Shown one piece after another: positions 23,756-36,600 of a DNA stretch of 64,000 nucleotides. A program made the position numbers and the translations under genes. Each line of letters opens with the position of its first letter. Position 1 is the stretch's first letter. The DNA comes from Ustilaginoidea virens (Eukaryota > Ascomycota > Sordariomycetes > Hypocreales > Clavicipitaceae), in the NCBI RefSeq assembly GCF_000687475.1, contig NC_057318.1:62001-126000 (forward strand). Reading direction: 5' to 3'. The notes beneath the pieces are model-generated. The model searched no databases and was not told the DNA's origin. It was given only the letters and a program-made list of their open reading frames with translations.

Positions 23756-26700
23756 TGTGAACAAGTGTGAATAATCGAGTTGCTAGAGATACTCGGCTCT
23801 TGTTGCCAAACAAGACTTGGGGATAAGAGTGTATGCGTTCTGTCTTGTGCTATGCGGCTCTAATGTGGTGATTTGCAGTCAGTACATTGCCATATGCCAT
23901 ATAAGTCTGCAGCATAGCGGGCTTAGTGCTGCAGGAAAACTATCCCAGTCTAGTAAGATCTCTTCGAGGTCGATCCAGGTAGAGAGAGGTGAGTGTGCGG
24001 TCTCGTCTATACTTGCCAGAGCGTCATCAGCAGGGGAGAAATGCTCCTGTTAAAGTAAATGGACAAGTACAAAGTTGAGCTAGTGAGCTGGAAACAAAAG
24101 TGCAAGGCGAGACAACTTGTTCTCGTTATAATTACGGCTCGACCTATGCTTGATCATATCCGCTACGTACTATTTCCGTTATATACTATTTCTTTCGACA
24201 TAGATTGAGTGAAGTGCGGGGATTATTTGGTCTGCGCAATTTAAACTTGTGCTATTGTGAAAATCAGCTGATATAATACAGCCACCCTGAGATCGCTGTT
24301 GGCCAGCATCGCCACCGGTGAGTGTGTATATATGTATCATTATCCCTGCCACCCGCGCGCACTAGTTGTTATCGCCGTGGGTTTTCCAGACAGTGGCGCC
24401 AACGCTTACTCAAGCCTGCGTCATGTCAACCAAAGCCAGTCATCCAATCAGCTGCCCCGAAGGGTCCTCGGCCCCGGTATCGGCATCATGCGGTAGTCAT
24501 GTGCACTGCTTGTACTCCGTCCTTCGTTGTGAAATGCGGAGTTTGACGTGGGATGCGGGGAATTCCCAGTGGCAGTGGCGGCTGGCCCGTCCCAGGTCAG
24601 TACTCTACGTACGGAGTACTCCGTCCGTACTACCCAAGTAGAAACGCCAGTCGAGGCGCGCGACGTTTCAAGATACAACTGACGTGTTAATAAGACAGAC
24701 ACTTGATCTTGTACTCTCGACCATCTGATTCACGAAACAAGCGCCTGGTTTCGAGCCACGACGGTGCGAAATAGCTGCATGTAAGGCTACATAAGCTCCT
24801 ACCATGCATTTTCTCTGGTTCGAAACGACAGCCTTATAGGGCGTGATCCAAAAAGAAACAGAGTGCGGGCAAAATTGTCGTCCCTTGCATAATAACGGCC
24901 ACCTTGGCATATTTAGGAATGATCTGCAGCGCAACTTTTATGAGAGCGCCCTCTGAACCTAAAAACCTTATCCCTATATCTCAAATTAAGTGAAAAATTA
25001 TATTTAACGATAAAATTTCTGCAGTTCGGGACTATCAACGTCTTGAGGGCTTTATGTGTACTATCGCTGGCAGAAAACGCAGCCTTCGCACTATCTACAT
25101 ATCACGATGTGATGCCGCCAAAGTGGTCGAAAAAGTAGCATTAAATAGCGATTTCCCTTAATATGTGTATGCCTAGGTACTTTGAATGTTTGTAGTAGCG
25201 GAAACGAAGAAGGTCACTGCTAATAGAAAAATATATGCGAAGGTCTCCATTTTAGGCTAAGCACGCGACGGCGGCTTTGTGTTCAAATGTTTAGGTCTGC
25301 GTGTTTACATGGGCCGTCATTTTGTTCGCGCACTATTGGAACCCCACTGTAGTATGTATGCAAGGTCGATTTTTTTTTACGGTGTGGTCCCTTTCCTGGT
25401 GGGCCCTTCGGATAGAACCATGCAATGATGAGCAGGCTATTTTATATGATTTATATTTACACGCAGAGCAGAGCTCCAAGCCACTAAAGACTAAGCGTCA
25501 ACCCTTGTCGGGATGTATTTGCGCTAGCAGGGAATGATTGAAAGCCTATGATTGGTTAGTTTCCGTTCGAAGAGGGGAAAGGAGGCCAAATCTGCTATTT
25601 TCCTAGTCAAAAATTGTCGCGGCCCCCCCTTTTTTTTCTTTTTCGGCAGTATACCAAATGGTGTCTGGAAAGGGAGAATCACGAGTCACACCGTTAGGGC
25701 TACATATCCTAAACTCTAATGAAGTTGTGGTTGCAGTTTCAACTCGAATATCTACAGTAGCAACTAAATCCAAACAGAAGAGGTAGCTTTCCACGTAATT
25801 AGTTTGCAAGGCGTACAGCACGACTTATGAGGTATGGAGCAAGGTCTAGAGCATGTGCTGCTGGGCAATATCCGTTGAGCAGACTGGCTTGGCGCCGTGT
25901 TCTGACTGTTCTGAAACTGCCAAGAGACGTGGCCCAGCACTCCTTGGCATGTTTGCCCCCGTTTATACAGCGAGCTACGGTGTATTTACTTGTTGGTTTT
26001 GGTTTTCAGTTGCTGCGTTATGGCGGAACCCCGTTGCAAGTGCAGCGGTGCTCCAGCCGTCTTCTATTGTAAGGATATGTTTAAGGAGGGCACAACACCA
26101 CAGGCACGACTGGACCCCTGCAGACTAGTACTATCGTCAAGGACTTTCACGTATTTGAGTATCAGTAGAGTAATAACGGGAACTATCGCCAGCGACCCAT
26201 TTTCCCAATGCAATGTACATCCGTCTGCTAGACGTGCCGCCGAATATAGCCGTGGCAGTGTGTACTATAAACGAGACCCCTTATCAGACCCGATCTCACT
26301 TTCCAGTACCTAGTGTAGAGTCACACGAATCACGAGGTCATTCTTTAATTGTTTTACACAAGGTATTAAATGCACTGCCAAGTGCTAGCGTGTTCGATAT
26401 CGACAACTTGCCATTGTCATTTACTGACTTACATACTTATGCTGCAGGCGTCAGGGTTTACCTACGGCTGGCTCCTACCATGACGAACATATTGCATCTT
26501 CGTCGGCTGTTCCAACGGTAGCTACCAGGTCTTCTATCCGCCCCCAAGATAATTCCTGCGAGACTCTAATAGACTACCTGCGCTAGTCCAATAAGTCAAG
26601 TTTAGTACAGCAATTGCATTAGATTATTAGCGCAAGTAATAGAAGATACCGAGTCTACTTATTAATCAGATAATTCGTTTAGGCCTGGATTTAAGAATCT

Positions 26701-28605
26701 GTGGCATAGTCTCGCGATTACGCAGGGCCGGTATCAATCTTGGCTCTAAAGAACAAGTATCGCAAGACATGCAGTACTAATATTTGCATTATTTCCACAT
26801 AGATATCTCTAAGCTTCGGGTTTCCTATATAAATTAGTATTGAGGTACTAGATACTAGTATAGATAGGGCCACATAGATATACTAGTTAGTGTAATAAAT
26901 ATGTATCTCTAAGCTTGACATGCGCACCTGCAGGCTAATATTTTGGTGCCACTCTCTTAAGTCACAGAGGACGAGCGATAAGACCGCGGAAAGCCTTCAG
27001 ACTTGCACCTTCAGAAGTTACACAAAGTTAACATCGGACGATAGAGTAACTCTTTCTTTGCTAATCCCTGCCGTCGCAACCAATTTTCTTGCACCAAAGG
27101 ACACGCTAAGAAAATAGTAGCACCCGAGTAGAATGGCTCGCACTATATTAGTTATCTATGGTAAGGGTTAAGTCAAATCATTACTCTTGAGCAAGCGGGC
27201 AGGCACCATTGACCTTGCATTGACACGTTCTATACCTTATTGTGCGCCGTTGAGTGACGCAGTACAGCGATGGTCGAGCATATCAGTTACACTTATAGCT
27301 GACGACCAAATCGATGCCAGGATAGGAATGCAAGTTAGACGAGGAGAGAAAGGTATAAAAGGTGCCAGTGCCGCGGCTCCTCACTGAACCTATCACCCTC
27401 AGCATCGATATCATGGCCTATGCAAAACTCTCACCAATTTGATTATCTTTTCCGCGATAAGAGGCCATATCCCTACTCGACAATCGATCTCAGCAGTCTT
27501 CACTGTGACTCCAGCTTTTCATTCAACGATTCGCAGGCGGAAATGCTATTGATACTCCGCACAGTAATGATTATTGAGACAGTTTTCCCGAGCAAGTCGA
27601 CTGGTGGGCATCAACAGGAGCCAATTGCCTCAGCGCCAAAGAGCTCAACACCCAAGATACGCTGACATCTGACTCATCCTACTCTGTGGCATTGACGATG
27701 AGGTACTCATGCTGGCCGAGCTCTGTCGTTTTGTCAATGAAAGTCTGTCCGAACCGTACTTAGACGGCATGCAGCCTCTCGGTAGCATTATGGCCCCTGA
27801 CAGCGTAGATTGGACACGGTTCCTGCGGGTATGGCGGCCCCTATTTTGCGCCTGAAACGACAGATGACGAAGTTGTCCGTGACCGTGGGATGCAGGCGAC
27901 GCTCCCTCGTTGGCGGCCACAAAGAAGACGACGTGGACAGGGGAAGCATAAAGAGCTCCAGCTCCGCCTGGCCAGTAACAGGGGTACTCTAGCCAGACTA
28001 CGGAGCACCACCTCAACGAAAAGTCTTGCTCGCCATCTCATCCGACTCATCATCATCTGGGGGAAGTCTCCTGCCTGCTCTGTTGCCTCGTTGAATTGAG
28101 CCTTATGGCTGCCGCAGATATCACCCCGCAACCCGCAAATAGGGAGCTCCGGTGAAGAATTGGGAAAATCAGCTACACTGCTAGGTACCTCGCGGCTCGA
28201 CCCACTAGCCGTCCAGACTATTGTCATATCGTCTGGTGCGCTAATCCGGCCCACTTAAATACCAGTCTGCGCCAAGGCCGTTAAGCTTGCCATTAATTCC
28301 AGCAATTACTTGGAGCTATTGTCCGGTGATAGAATGACTTGCACAACAACTGTCTAGGCTTCTGTTCAAATCTAGCTTCAATTCTCTTGTCATAAACGCT
28401 GTTATGGCAGCTTTTGGCCAGTCCTTGACGCCTTCAACAGCGAATCGCTCTGCAAGACGTCATCGCTTGTCTCCAAGTGTTTTCCAGCCACAAGTGTCAA
28501 AGTACTTGGATACATATACGGGGTAGGGTGTGCGTCACGGAGCACAGCACCCCACCCCGCGCCGTACATAATGGCGCTGGCCCTGCCCCTCGCAACAACG
28601 ACAAC
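23756..28605. other. gene-poor island interior
   Basis: About 4.85 kb with no confident gene. AT-rich stretches (24,060-24,290; 24,940-25,260; 26,530-27,180) alternate with GC-richer ones. Open frames at 25,990-26,313 (begins after a cag-like acceptor, Cys-rich start) and 27,841-28,254 (137 codons, minus) have coding-like composition, but I cannot assign a start, a domain or a partner exon; they may be decayed genes. A perfect 14-base palindrome is at 24,611-24,624. Nothing RNA-like was recognised. Confidence 0.4.
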
Positions 28606-29673
28606 ATGACCGCTTCTCCAAGCCTCATGCAACCAGACACTTGCAACACCACCACTATGCCCCCTGAAACAACAATCGACAAGACCAAGGAGCCATACTC
28701 TGATGCATCCAGCTCCTACTGGCCAGAGGGATGGGGCTGGGAACGCTACAGCCACCCAGACGAAGATGCTACCAGCCTTCCTGAGGAGGAACAGGAGAAG
28801 ATCCGAAATGGCTTCCGCCATGTCTTGGGCAACGACGGATTCAACAAGATGATGGATTACCTGTTCGAGAAGGAAATGGCGCATCAGAAGAAAGAGCAAG
28901 ACCTGGCTAATGCGCTGCCCCCAGAGTACAAGGCGCCCGACTTCCTGAGGCATTGGCGTCTACGCTGCAGCAGCGGCCCTTGGGGTTTCTATGCCTTTCG
29001 CACTGCGCTGTATGGCCAAGATGATAAATGGGAAGAGTTCAAGACTCGGCTCGACAGACTTGTCAATATCCCCTTTGACCATGTCGTGCAGGCCCACCGC
29101 GGACACGAGTATGAAGAGGTTGCCGAGGGACGTAGGACGTTCACCATACACTGGATCGAAGACGAGCAACTCGCTGGAGCGAATGCCGACTCGCTACGCA
29201 AGCGCTATTCCGCATTGAGACAGGACAAGGAGGCTAAAGGAGCGCTTGATCTCGGCATGTTCCTCTGCGCGTCTCCCGAGGCAGTAGAGTCTGTTCTCTC
29301 GCCAAATCAAGATGATCTGCCAACCACCGACAGTCTAGCCTTTCGCGACGAAGCGCCATTCTTGCTAGCAGTCATGATGGAAGAATCTACGAATCCACAC
29401 GGCGATGAAGAGCCTTATGATCCGCATGATCCCCACCACGAGGCAAACTGGTACAAGTCTGTCTTCAAGGTGCCCATTGAGCTTATCGCCAATGAGTTCT
29501 GGAAGACGATAGAAGATCCCGTGATGGGCCTTGCGAGAATCACCCGCAATGTCAGAGGAAGCACGGAGCTAGGAGGAGAGCTTCCGAAGATTATTCCCTT
29601 GGACGAGCCATACGAATATTGGTGGGGGGCGGGACCAACACCACGGTCAATCAAGAGGAGGAGAATGGGGTGA
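28606..29673 (+). CDS. conserved fungal protein of unknown function
   Basis: 355 residues from the ATG at 28606. The same frame is open further upstream, but only from a GTG. I do not recognise the family. The N-terminal ~30 residues are polar and low-complexity; no signal peptide or membrane segment is seen, so it is probably intracellular. The body is rich in charged and aromatic residues (WPEGWGWERY, RHWRLRCSSGPWGFYAFR, FTIHWIEDEQ). It ends with a basic tail (SIKRRRMG), a possible nuclear signal. No introns are needed. It converges on the LysM gene with only 162 bases between stop codons, and GC content is higher than the surrounding island. Codon use and a clean long frame make it a real gene. 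Confidence 0.7.
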   Translation: MTASPSLMQPDTCNTTTMPPETTIDKTKEPYSDASSSYWPEGWGWERYSHPDEDATSLPEEEQEKIRNGFRHVLGNDGFNKMMDYLFEKEMAHQKKEQDLANALPPEYKAPDFLRHWRLRCSSGPWGFYAFRTALYGQDDKWEEFKTRLDRLVNIPFDHVVQAHRGHEYEEVAEGRRTFTIHWIEDEQLAGANADSLRKRYSALRQDKEAKGALDLGMFLCASPEAVESVLSPNQDDLPTTDSLAFRDEAPFLLAVMMEESTNPHGDEEPYDPHDPHHEANWYKSVFKVPIELIANEFWKTIEDPVMGLARITRNVRGSTELGGELPKIIPLDEPYEYWWGAGPTPRSIKRRRMG

Positions 29674-29835
29674 GAATAGCAAAATCGGGGCTTTGCAGGT
29701 CTGCGACACGTCTTCTCGATCGAAAAATTAGTAGTTCAAATGATACAGCGATTGTAACTGTTCAACGTGAGGTATTTGAAGCTCATTTGCATTAAATGGT
29801 ACTATCTCGTGTTGAGGTTTGTTGAGAGGGCTGTT

Positions 29836-32020
29836 CTAAATCTCGTCCTTTGGGCCCAAGCCCATGATTTTACGATACCGGGGTGAGTCAACACCAGGCC
29901 ATCCCACCGGCACGCCTCCTGCGGCTCCTTCAGAGCGTTTTCTAGGACTAGCCGTTTCCTTCGCCGGCGACTGACGGGGTTCTCGTTTCCCTGCACCTTG
30001 CGCGGCCGGAGTATCTGGGCCATGCACACAGTATGCTACACCAAGTAACAGATTCGTGCAATTGTCGTTGAGGTCCTGATTTGTATGCATCAGCCCATAG
30101 ACAATGACAGGCAGATAGTATTGGGCATGGCTTCACTTACAGGGTTCCAGGCTTTAAGCTGGCTGAACTGAATTGCGTACTTGTCCTGGATCTTGGAGCA
30201 AGAGTCTCCAGATTGAACAACATACCATCTGCCAAGTTTGTAAGCAAGTGATCCGGGCCTGCCTCTACAGCAGTAAGCTTACTCGTAGCAGGTGTTCGTT
30301 GTTCCCGAAGGAGTGCTGGTGGGAGCCTGGACTGTGGTTGAAGACGTTTTGCTTGGGTCTTCGTACGGCAGCACACAATAATGATAGCCAGACAGTAGGT
30401 TGGAACATTTTTCGTCCAGCTATTATGCATCCGTCAGCATTTTTTCCGTCTCATGCTCACCCAACATACACATACCTGAGGGTTCAGTTTGCGAAGAAGG
30501 GCAAAGGAAATGTCGTTACTAATGGCCACGATTTCACAGTAGTCGCCCTATCCGCAGTTAGCTACGAGCACTACGAACACGATGTCAATGTGCCCAATAT
30601 TCGTCACATACTCACCGGCTGTACAAGGTAATACTTTCCACACTTGTAGGTCGTTCCCGATACGACCGAAGCTGGGCGAGAAGCCGTTATTGTAGCATAG
30701 GTCGCCGTTTTGGTCACAGTAGCCCCGGGAATGGTGACAAATTCTTTAATTCCTCCGGGGGGGCCGACGCAGATATTTTGGTCGACAATTAAATTCGAGC
30801 AGTAGTCGTCGAGAACCATGGGGATGTCAGAACATGTTTCACTCGACCGCGTTCATTCGAGGGGATGCTTACGAGGATTCCACGAAACAAGCTGCTGGAA
30901 TGTGCAGGCTTTCGAAGAGGCAAGGGCTTCGCAGCTGTCTCCCGAACGAATGACATAGTCTTCGCATACAGGTGGCAAGCACAGGATCTTATTTGTTAGG
31001 TCAGTATGGCTGCAGAGAACGTAAAGGAGGCCGGAGGCTAGGTACCTGTCCAAGCTGCAGATCCGTGCAGTCTACTCGCAAGCCGTTCATGAGGATCAGA
31101 AATCCAGTCGAAACATGTGAGTTTTTCGAAATGCTCAGGCAATTATCGCCACTGACCACTGTGTAAGTGCGGTCGGACGCGCATTTGGCAACAGCATATC
31201 CAGCTGGGGCGTAATTAAACAATGACGTCGCATTGACTTGCAGGGGCTGTGATGCTGTGGGATAGTTCAAGTTGCACTTTTGTTGGATTCTTTGGAATGC
31301 TTCCATCATTTCCTCGCCATAGTTGGAGTATGGAGTAGATTGCTGTTGACGAAAGACGTTGACCATGCACTCGGAGCAAAGCTGTTCGTCTGCGAAGCCG
31401 CCGAGCATATCGGTCGAAGTTGCATTGTCCTGAAACGCAGCTTCCAGAACGTCTATGGCTCAATGAGATTAATTATACGAAAGATGCCACAGGTTTGTGC
31501 TCCGGTGAAACAGCGTAATACATGGAATCAGCATACCAGCGCAGTATTTCCCAGTGGCCGAGTCCTTCAGACACATGAGCTCGCGCACCGACGTAACAGC
31601 ATCTACCCAGTAGGTAGCAGGGAAGCCGGGACGTGGTTGAGGATCGCCGGCGCAAGCCGTCAATACTTTCTGACGATATGCTGCAAGCTGTGGCGCGCAA
31701 TCCGAGTTGCAGAGCACATCCATATACTCTTGGCCCTCCAGCGAGTAGTATGCTCCGTTGCTGAGAAGCTGTAGAAACTCGCGCGGGCAGGCGGGGAGCT
31801 CTGCTGTCAAAGCCAAATTGCATCCTGGAGTTATATTTGAGAAGAGGCTATCCGTGACTTCAATAGAAAAGAAGAACTGCCAGATAAAGACAGATTAGTG
31901 TCAAGCACAGAGAATGGTTTGTGTTCCGTGTTCACTTACACTGTACTTCTTGTCATCGCCGGCCACAATAGGCCATAGACGTGCGCTGACTATAGTCAGA
32001 AGAAGCGGAAGGCGAAGCAT
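29836..32020 (-). CDS. secreted protein with four LysM domains
   Basis: Extracellular chitin-binding LysM protein. Model: exons 32020-31940, 31876-31537, 31452-31046, 30987-30873, 30818-30616, 30547-30476, 30419-30283, 30228-30141 and 30075-29836; about 560 residues. Signal peptide 1-20 (MLRLPLLLTIV...). A cysteine-rich N-terminal domain (about 45-230) lacks LysM. Then LysM1 (YTVVSGDNC, about 236-280), LysM2 (YVIRSGDSC), LysM3 (YYLVQPGDYC) and LysM4 (WYVVQSGDSC), each ending with a CSNL/CTNL or CTDL segment. The tail is Pro/Gly/Lys-rich. One junction is abnormal: the exon 4/5 acceptor (near 30,819) reads CCCCATG with no AG, so exon 5 may not be joined normally. The gene is divergent from a GH18 chitinase; LysM genes beside such chitinases are known in other filamentous fungi (for example Trichoderma TAL6). 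Confidence 0.82.
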
Positions 32021-33676
32021 GGTGGAACACTGGATGACAGCAACAGTGATTTTTTGCCTGACAAGAAAGCTTTGAGTTGACTTTACTCTTTCTTATCTCG
32101 AGGTGCAAGAATCTTTGTCTCGCAAGGCGTTATTCTGTGTCTTTCTCTTCGCGTTACTAAAGAAAGTAGAAAAGTATGAGCTAGTCTGTCTTTTGCTTTC
32201 TCAGAGCATCAGTTGACGCTTTGTTGTGTTGCAAGGCAGGGTTGCTTACTGGTGTGCGTCCTGTGTGGGTAGTTTTCTAAGCATATGTCTTATGCACTGG
32301 TTGCGCAAGTCTCGTCTACCGAGCTGCTCTTCACAGTGTTCGAGTCATTTCGCAACCATTGCGAATCGGTGCTACGCTGCAGAGTCATTGTAAGTCTTAA
32401 TTACCAGGTACCTATGTAAGCACATGACCGCTCAGCCGCCCCTCAAGGAAGGCCCTTGTCATTCGGGAAGGCACACCCACTTCGCTGCCTACAGGGATAA
32501 TTTACCCAGTTCCTGCTTACCTTCGGAGTAACTGTACCGGTTGTTGGCAACCATCAATATGTGCATGCGCAATAGTATACTGCACGAAGTGAGACAATGT
32601 GGTAGGATTCTCGCTTACCTCGGCTGCCTAGAAATCCTGGGAATGTTGTGATGCTAGGTGATGTCAATGGCTCTGTATTATTGTTGCAGGGGATACCGTT
32701 GGATTCGACCGGTCATCGCCGACTTCCAGCTCGGCTGTGCCCTGTATCGACAACAGTAGCCCCCCTGGGGCTACCCCTGTTCCCCAGCCACTATTCCCAC
32801 TGCTTATTCCCACTGCTTATGTACTCCGTAGTGGGCTGCTGACCTTGGTGCTAGGTAGGGCTGGGCCGGCACCACCTGGAATGGCAAGGGCCGCCAGACC
32901 GTTTGAAAATGCGGAATCCAAGAATTCAAGGTTATTGGTTGATCATGTGCTAGGATGTGGGGCAGAGAAGCCACTAACGGCGAGACTACCCAATATAGCA
33001 AAGACCAGGGGGAGCCCCGGCAGGCCCCGGTAATACGTTGGCACCTAGTACGACCGCAGGATGCTCCACCTCGCACTGCGCACCTTTGTTAGTGAAGAAT
33101 CCGTCACGTTATACTCCGTAAGATGCCCAGTAAAGCCGCACTGGAGTGGCGTCAGATTTTGGTGAAACGAAACCAACCTCTTTTTCTTTGTGAGTTGCCG
33201 ATCTGTATGATTCATCGGTTAGCTGGCCAAACGATGTCTGAGGCTGAAGATGCGCAAGAAACACAGCACGCAGCAGCCGCAATAGTATAATCCCTCACAT
33301 AACGGGTTTTGCCACAAGGCTTCCTTTCCCCGATTGACAAATAGAGCTTGTAGCTTGCCTCATTGGAGCACGTAAGCGACCATTACAGGGTCTTCGGAGT
33401 TGAAGCAGGTCCCAGATGTTGAGAAGGCAAAACAAGGCTCTGTGGGGTGTAGTATCGGCTTATGACCAGATGAAATTGCCGCTTCGGGTGGACCGAAGGA
33501 TCAACAGTCGTATCCACTCACAGATGGTATTGTTTGCGGTACAAAATTTGGAAAGTTGACTCGCCTGCATTTGACAAGCTTGACCCGTTTAAAGGTTCCT
33601 ATCCGAATAAGCTCGACTCACCCCACGGTCGATTCGAACTCCTCATAGTAGGTGAACCGGATACAGCTCACTCGCG
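32021..33676. promoter_or_regulatory. divergent promoter region, LysM / chitinase
   Basis: 1.66 kb between the divergent start codons of the LysM protein and the chitinase, so it must hold both promoters and would allow co-regulation. Two copies of TACTCCGTA lie inside (32,822-32,830 and 33,112-33,120). No gene is supported. Small frames at 32,737-33,076 lack domains. Confidence 0.5.
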
Positions 33677-36600
33677 ATGGCGCCTGCCGTGTTCAGAAGC
33701 ATCTCCCTGCTATCTCTATTACTTGCTCTGGCAATCAGCGTCGTGTTGGGCCAACAAGATTACTCTTGCTCCCCCTCAAAGCCTTGCAAGCTGGGCTGCT
33801 GCGGTAAAAACAATGCAAGTAAAGCGAATGAATCAACGACACCACCCGTCTTGGCCGTATTTCCGTTGATATTGGTAGATGTACTTACACAAAATATCCA
33901 GGTCTGTGGTATGGGCCCCGACTACTGCTCGGCGAGCAACTGCATCTCCAACTGCGACTCGAAAAGCGAATGCAATCCTGGTTGGGGCAAGGAATGGAGC
34001 AAGCGCGACAAGTGTCCCTTGAATGTCTGCTGTTCCAAATTTGGTTTCTGCGGAACCACGGAAGAATTCTGTGGCGGAAAGAAAGTCAAACCTCCTACTT
34101 GCTCAGGCGGAACCTCTGCGAATAAGCGAGTCATCGGATACTTTGAAGGCTGGGCTCATACAAAGAACTGTGGAGGCCGTAAGTACTCTTACGGGAAATT
34201 ACCGATACGGTAGGGATGGTACACTAACATTGGCCTAGTAACTCCAGAGAAGCTTCTCAATGGCGCTTATACACATCTGAACTATGCGTTTGCATTCATC
34301 AACCCTAGCACCTTTGAGATTGCAAACATGCAAGATTCCGACGATCAGTATATGGCCCGTCTCACCAACCTGAAAAACTTCAATCCTGGCCTGAAAGTTT
34401 GGGCAAGTAACAATCTACGGCGAGCAATTCAAGCTGAAACATTTTTTAACGCGTACCTAGATCGCTGTTGGAGGCTGGAGTATGAATGATCCAGACCAGC
34501 CAACCAAGAGAACGTTTTCTGAGCTTGCTGCTAGCTCTGACCATCAAAAGACATTTGCCAATTCTCTCCTATCTCTCATGGACAAATACGGTTTTGACGG
34601 TGTAGACATTGACTGGGAATATCCGTAAGCACCCTTATAACTATGTATTGCACAAACGGCTCATGCTCATGCGCTTCATTAGAGTCGCAGAAGAGCGGTC
34701 CGGCGTGCCAGAAGATTTCGATAACTATGTATCGTTCCTTAAGAATATGCGTGGATATCTAGGTTCCAAGGGCCTGAGTATTACGCTTCCTGCTTCTTAT
34801 TGGTACCTGCAACACTTTGACATTAAAAACATGGAACAGCATGTCGACTGGTTCAACATGATGAGCTACGACTTGCATGGCACTTGGGATGGCACAAATC
34901 CCTATCTTGGGGCATTTGTCAACGCTCATACCAACCTTACAGAGATCGACACGGCTCTAAATCTGCTTTGGCGCAACGACATCAAGCCTGAAAAGGTGAT
35001 TATGGGCATGGGCTTCTACGGCCGTAGTTTCACGCTGTCTAATCCCGGTTGCGCCACCGCTGGCTGCGGATTCCGTGCTGGCGGCAACCCAGGCAAATGC
35101 TCTGCCTCGGCAGGTACCCTGATGTACTCGGAAATCAAAGACATTATCAGCTCAGGAAAGGCCACAGTCACAACGGACAAGGATGCTGCAGTCAAAATTG
35201 TCACTTTTGACGGAGATCAATGGGTATCGTACGATGATGAAGAAACACTTCGCACCAAGATGGATTATGCCAACAAGCGATGTCTCGGGGGCGTAATGGT
35301 CTGGGCTGCCTCCACCGACGACGAGGATGGAACGGCTATTCAAGCTCTTTCCAAAGCCGCTGGGCGCGCCGACTTTGCTCTCAACATCAAGGCTGCTGCA
35401 AAATCCAACGACGCTAGTAAGTGCGTTTGGGGTGAATGCGGCGCCACTTGTCCTTCTGGTCTGGTGCCTGTTGCTAGCGGTAAAGGAAACAAGAATGTTC
35501 TTGGCATCGAGCTCGGGTGCAACAAGTCCAGTAGGCCGTTTTGCTGCCCTGCGAAAGACGCGCCCATATGCACATGGAAAGGATCCAACGGCTTATGCGG
35601 CGCCACCTCGGGTGGGAGATGCTCAGGCAACGAAATCGAGATTGCTGCCAAGACCGACGGTTGCGTCACCGGTCATAAGTCTCTATGTTGTTCCAAGACC
35701 AGCACCGATGCCAACTTTGGCGCGTGTAAGTGGTTTGGAGCGGCACCCGTCTGCGCATCTGCTTCTGCCGTGTCTGTAATTCTCAACGTGCCTATTACGG
35801 CAGGCTTCTCCTTTGCCTCTTACGGCTGCGGGAAAGAAAAGGATAAGCCGATGGAGCTTACGACGGGAAAGCAAGGTGAGGGAGGGCAAAAGTCATGCTT
35901 GTATAACGGCGGCTTCAAGAGCTATTGCTGCTCAAACCCTCCTCCTTGGAACAAATGCCAATGGCGCTCAGGACACACTACCTGGGTGCAATGGAAAGAG
36001 CTCATCGCGGGACCGTTGCTGAGTGCGCTCCTGGATTTCTCGGTCGACTGCAAGACCGGATGCGAACCGGGCGAAGTGACGGTTGCTACGGATAGCTTTG
36101 GGTGCCGCTCCGGCACCTACTCCTACTATTGCTGTGCTGACCCCAACTTCAAGGAGCCTCCCAAAGTTGACTACAAATTGTGCTACCCGCCCAAGAACCC
36201 TTTTGTGTCTGCACAGAAAGACCCAGAGGCCAGTGAGAAGAACCTGTTTCTGGAAACGTCTGCCTTTGACAGTGGATGCGCTCCGACACATCAGCAGAGA
36301 GCTGCACGGCGGATGAGTCGTTCCAACTTCACGAATGAGTTGGAGACCTCGTTTCTCTCAAGTCATCATGGCCAGCGGCAAGACCTAGATGCTAGAGGTC
36401 TCGGCATTCGCGGCGCTCATGCCAAGCAGCCAATGAAGCTGTGTGACAGGCTCAGGCAGAGCGACGTCAACCTATACTTCCAAGCCCATCCGGGTGGTTC
36501 AACCATCTTTAAAGCCACACGTGCTGCCTACACGGCGGCGCAGTTGGGAGTTTGCGCTGTCCCAGGCATAACTGGGTTGAAAACCCTCGCTTCCTATGTC

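Noticed and set aside
24700..24830. Possible tRNA-like stretch (GGTTCGAAAC near 24,818)
   Set aside because: No A-box at the right distance and no cloverleaf could be folded by eye.
33815..33901. Reading the first chitinase exon straight through without an intron
   Set aside because: The frame stays open, but 29 extra residues would separate GCCGKNN from VCGMGPDYC, which are contiguous in the family. A GC-AG intron with strong signals fits better, though retention cannot be excluded.
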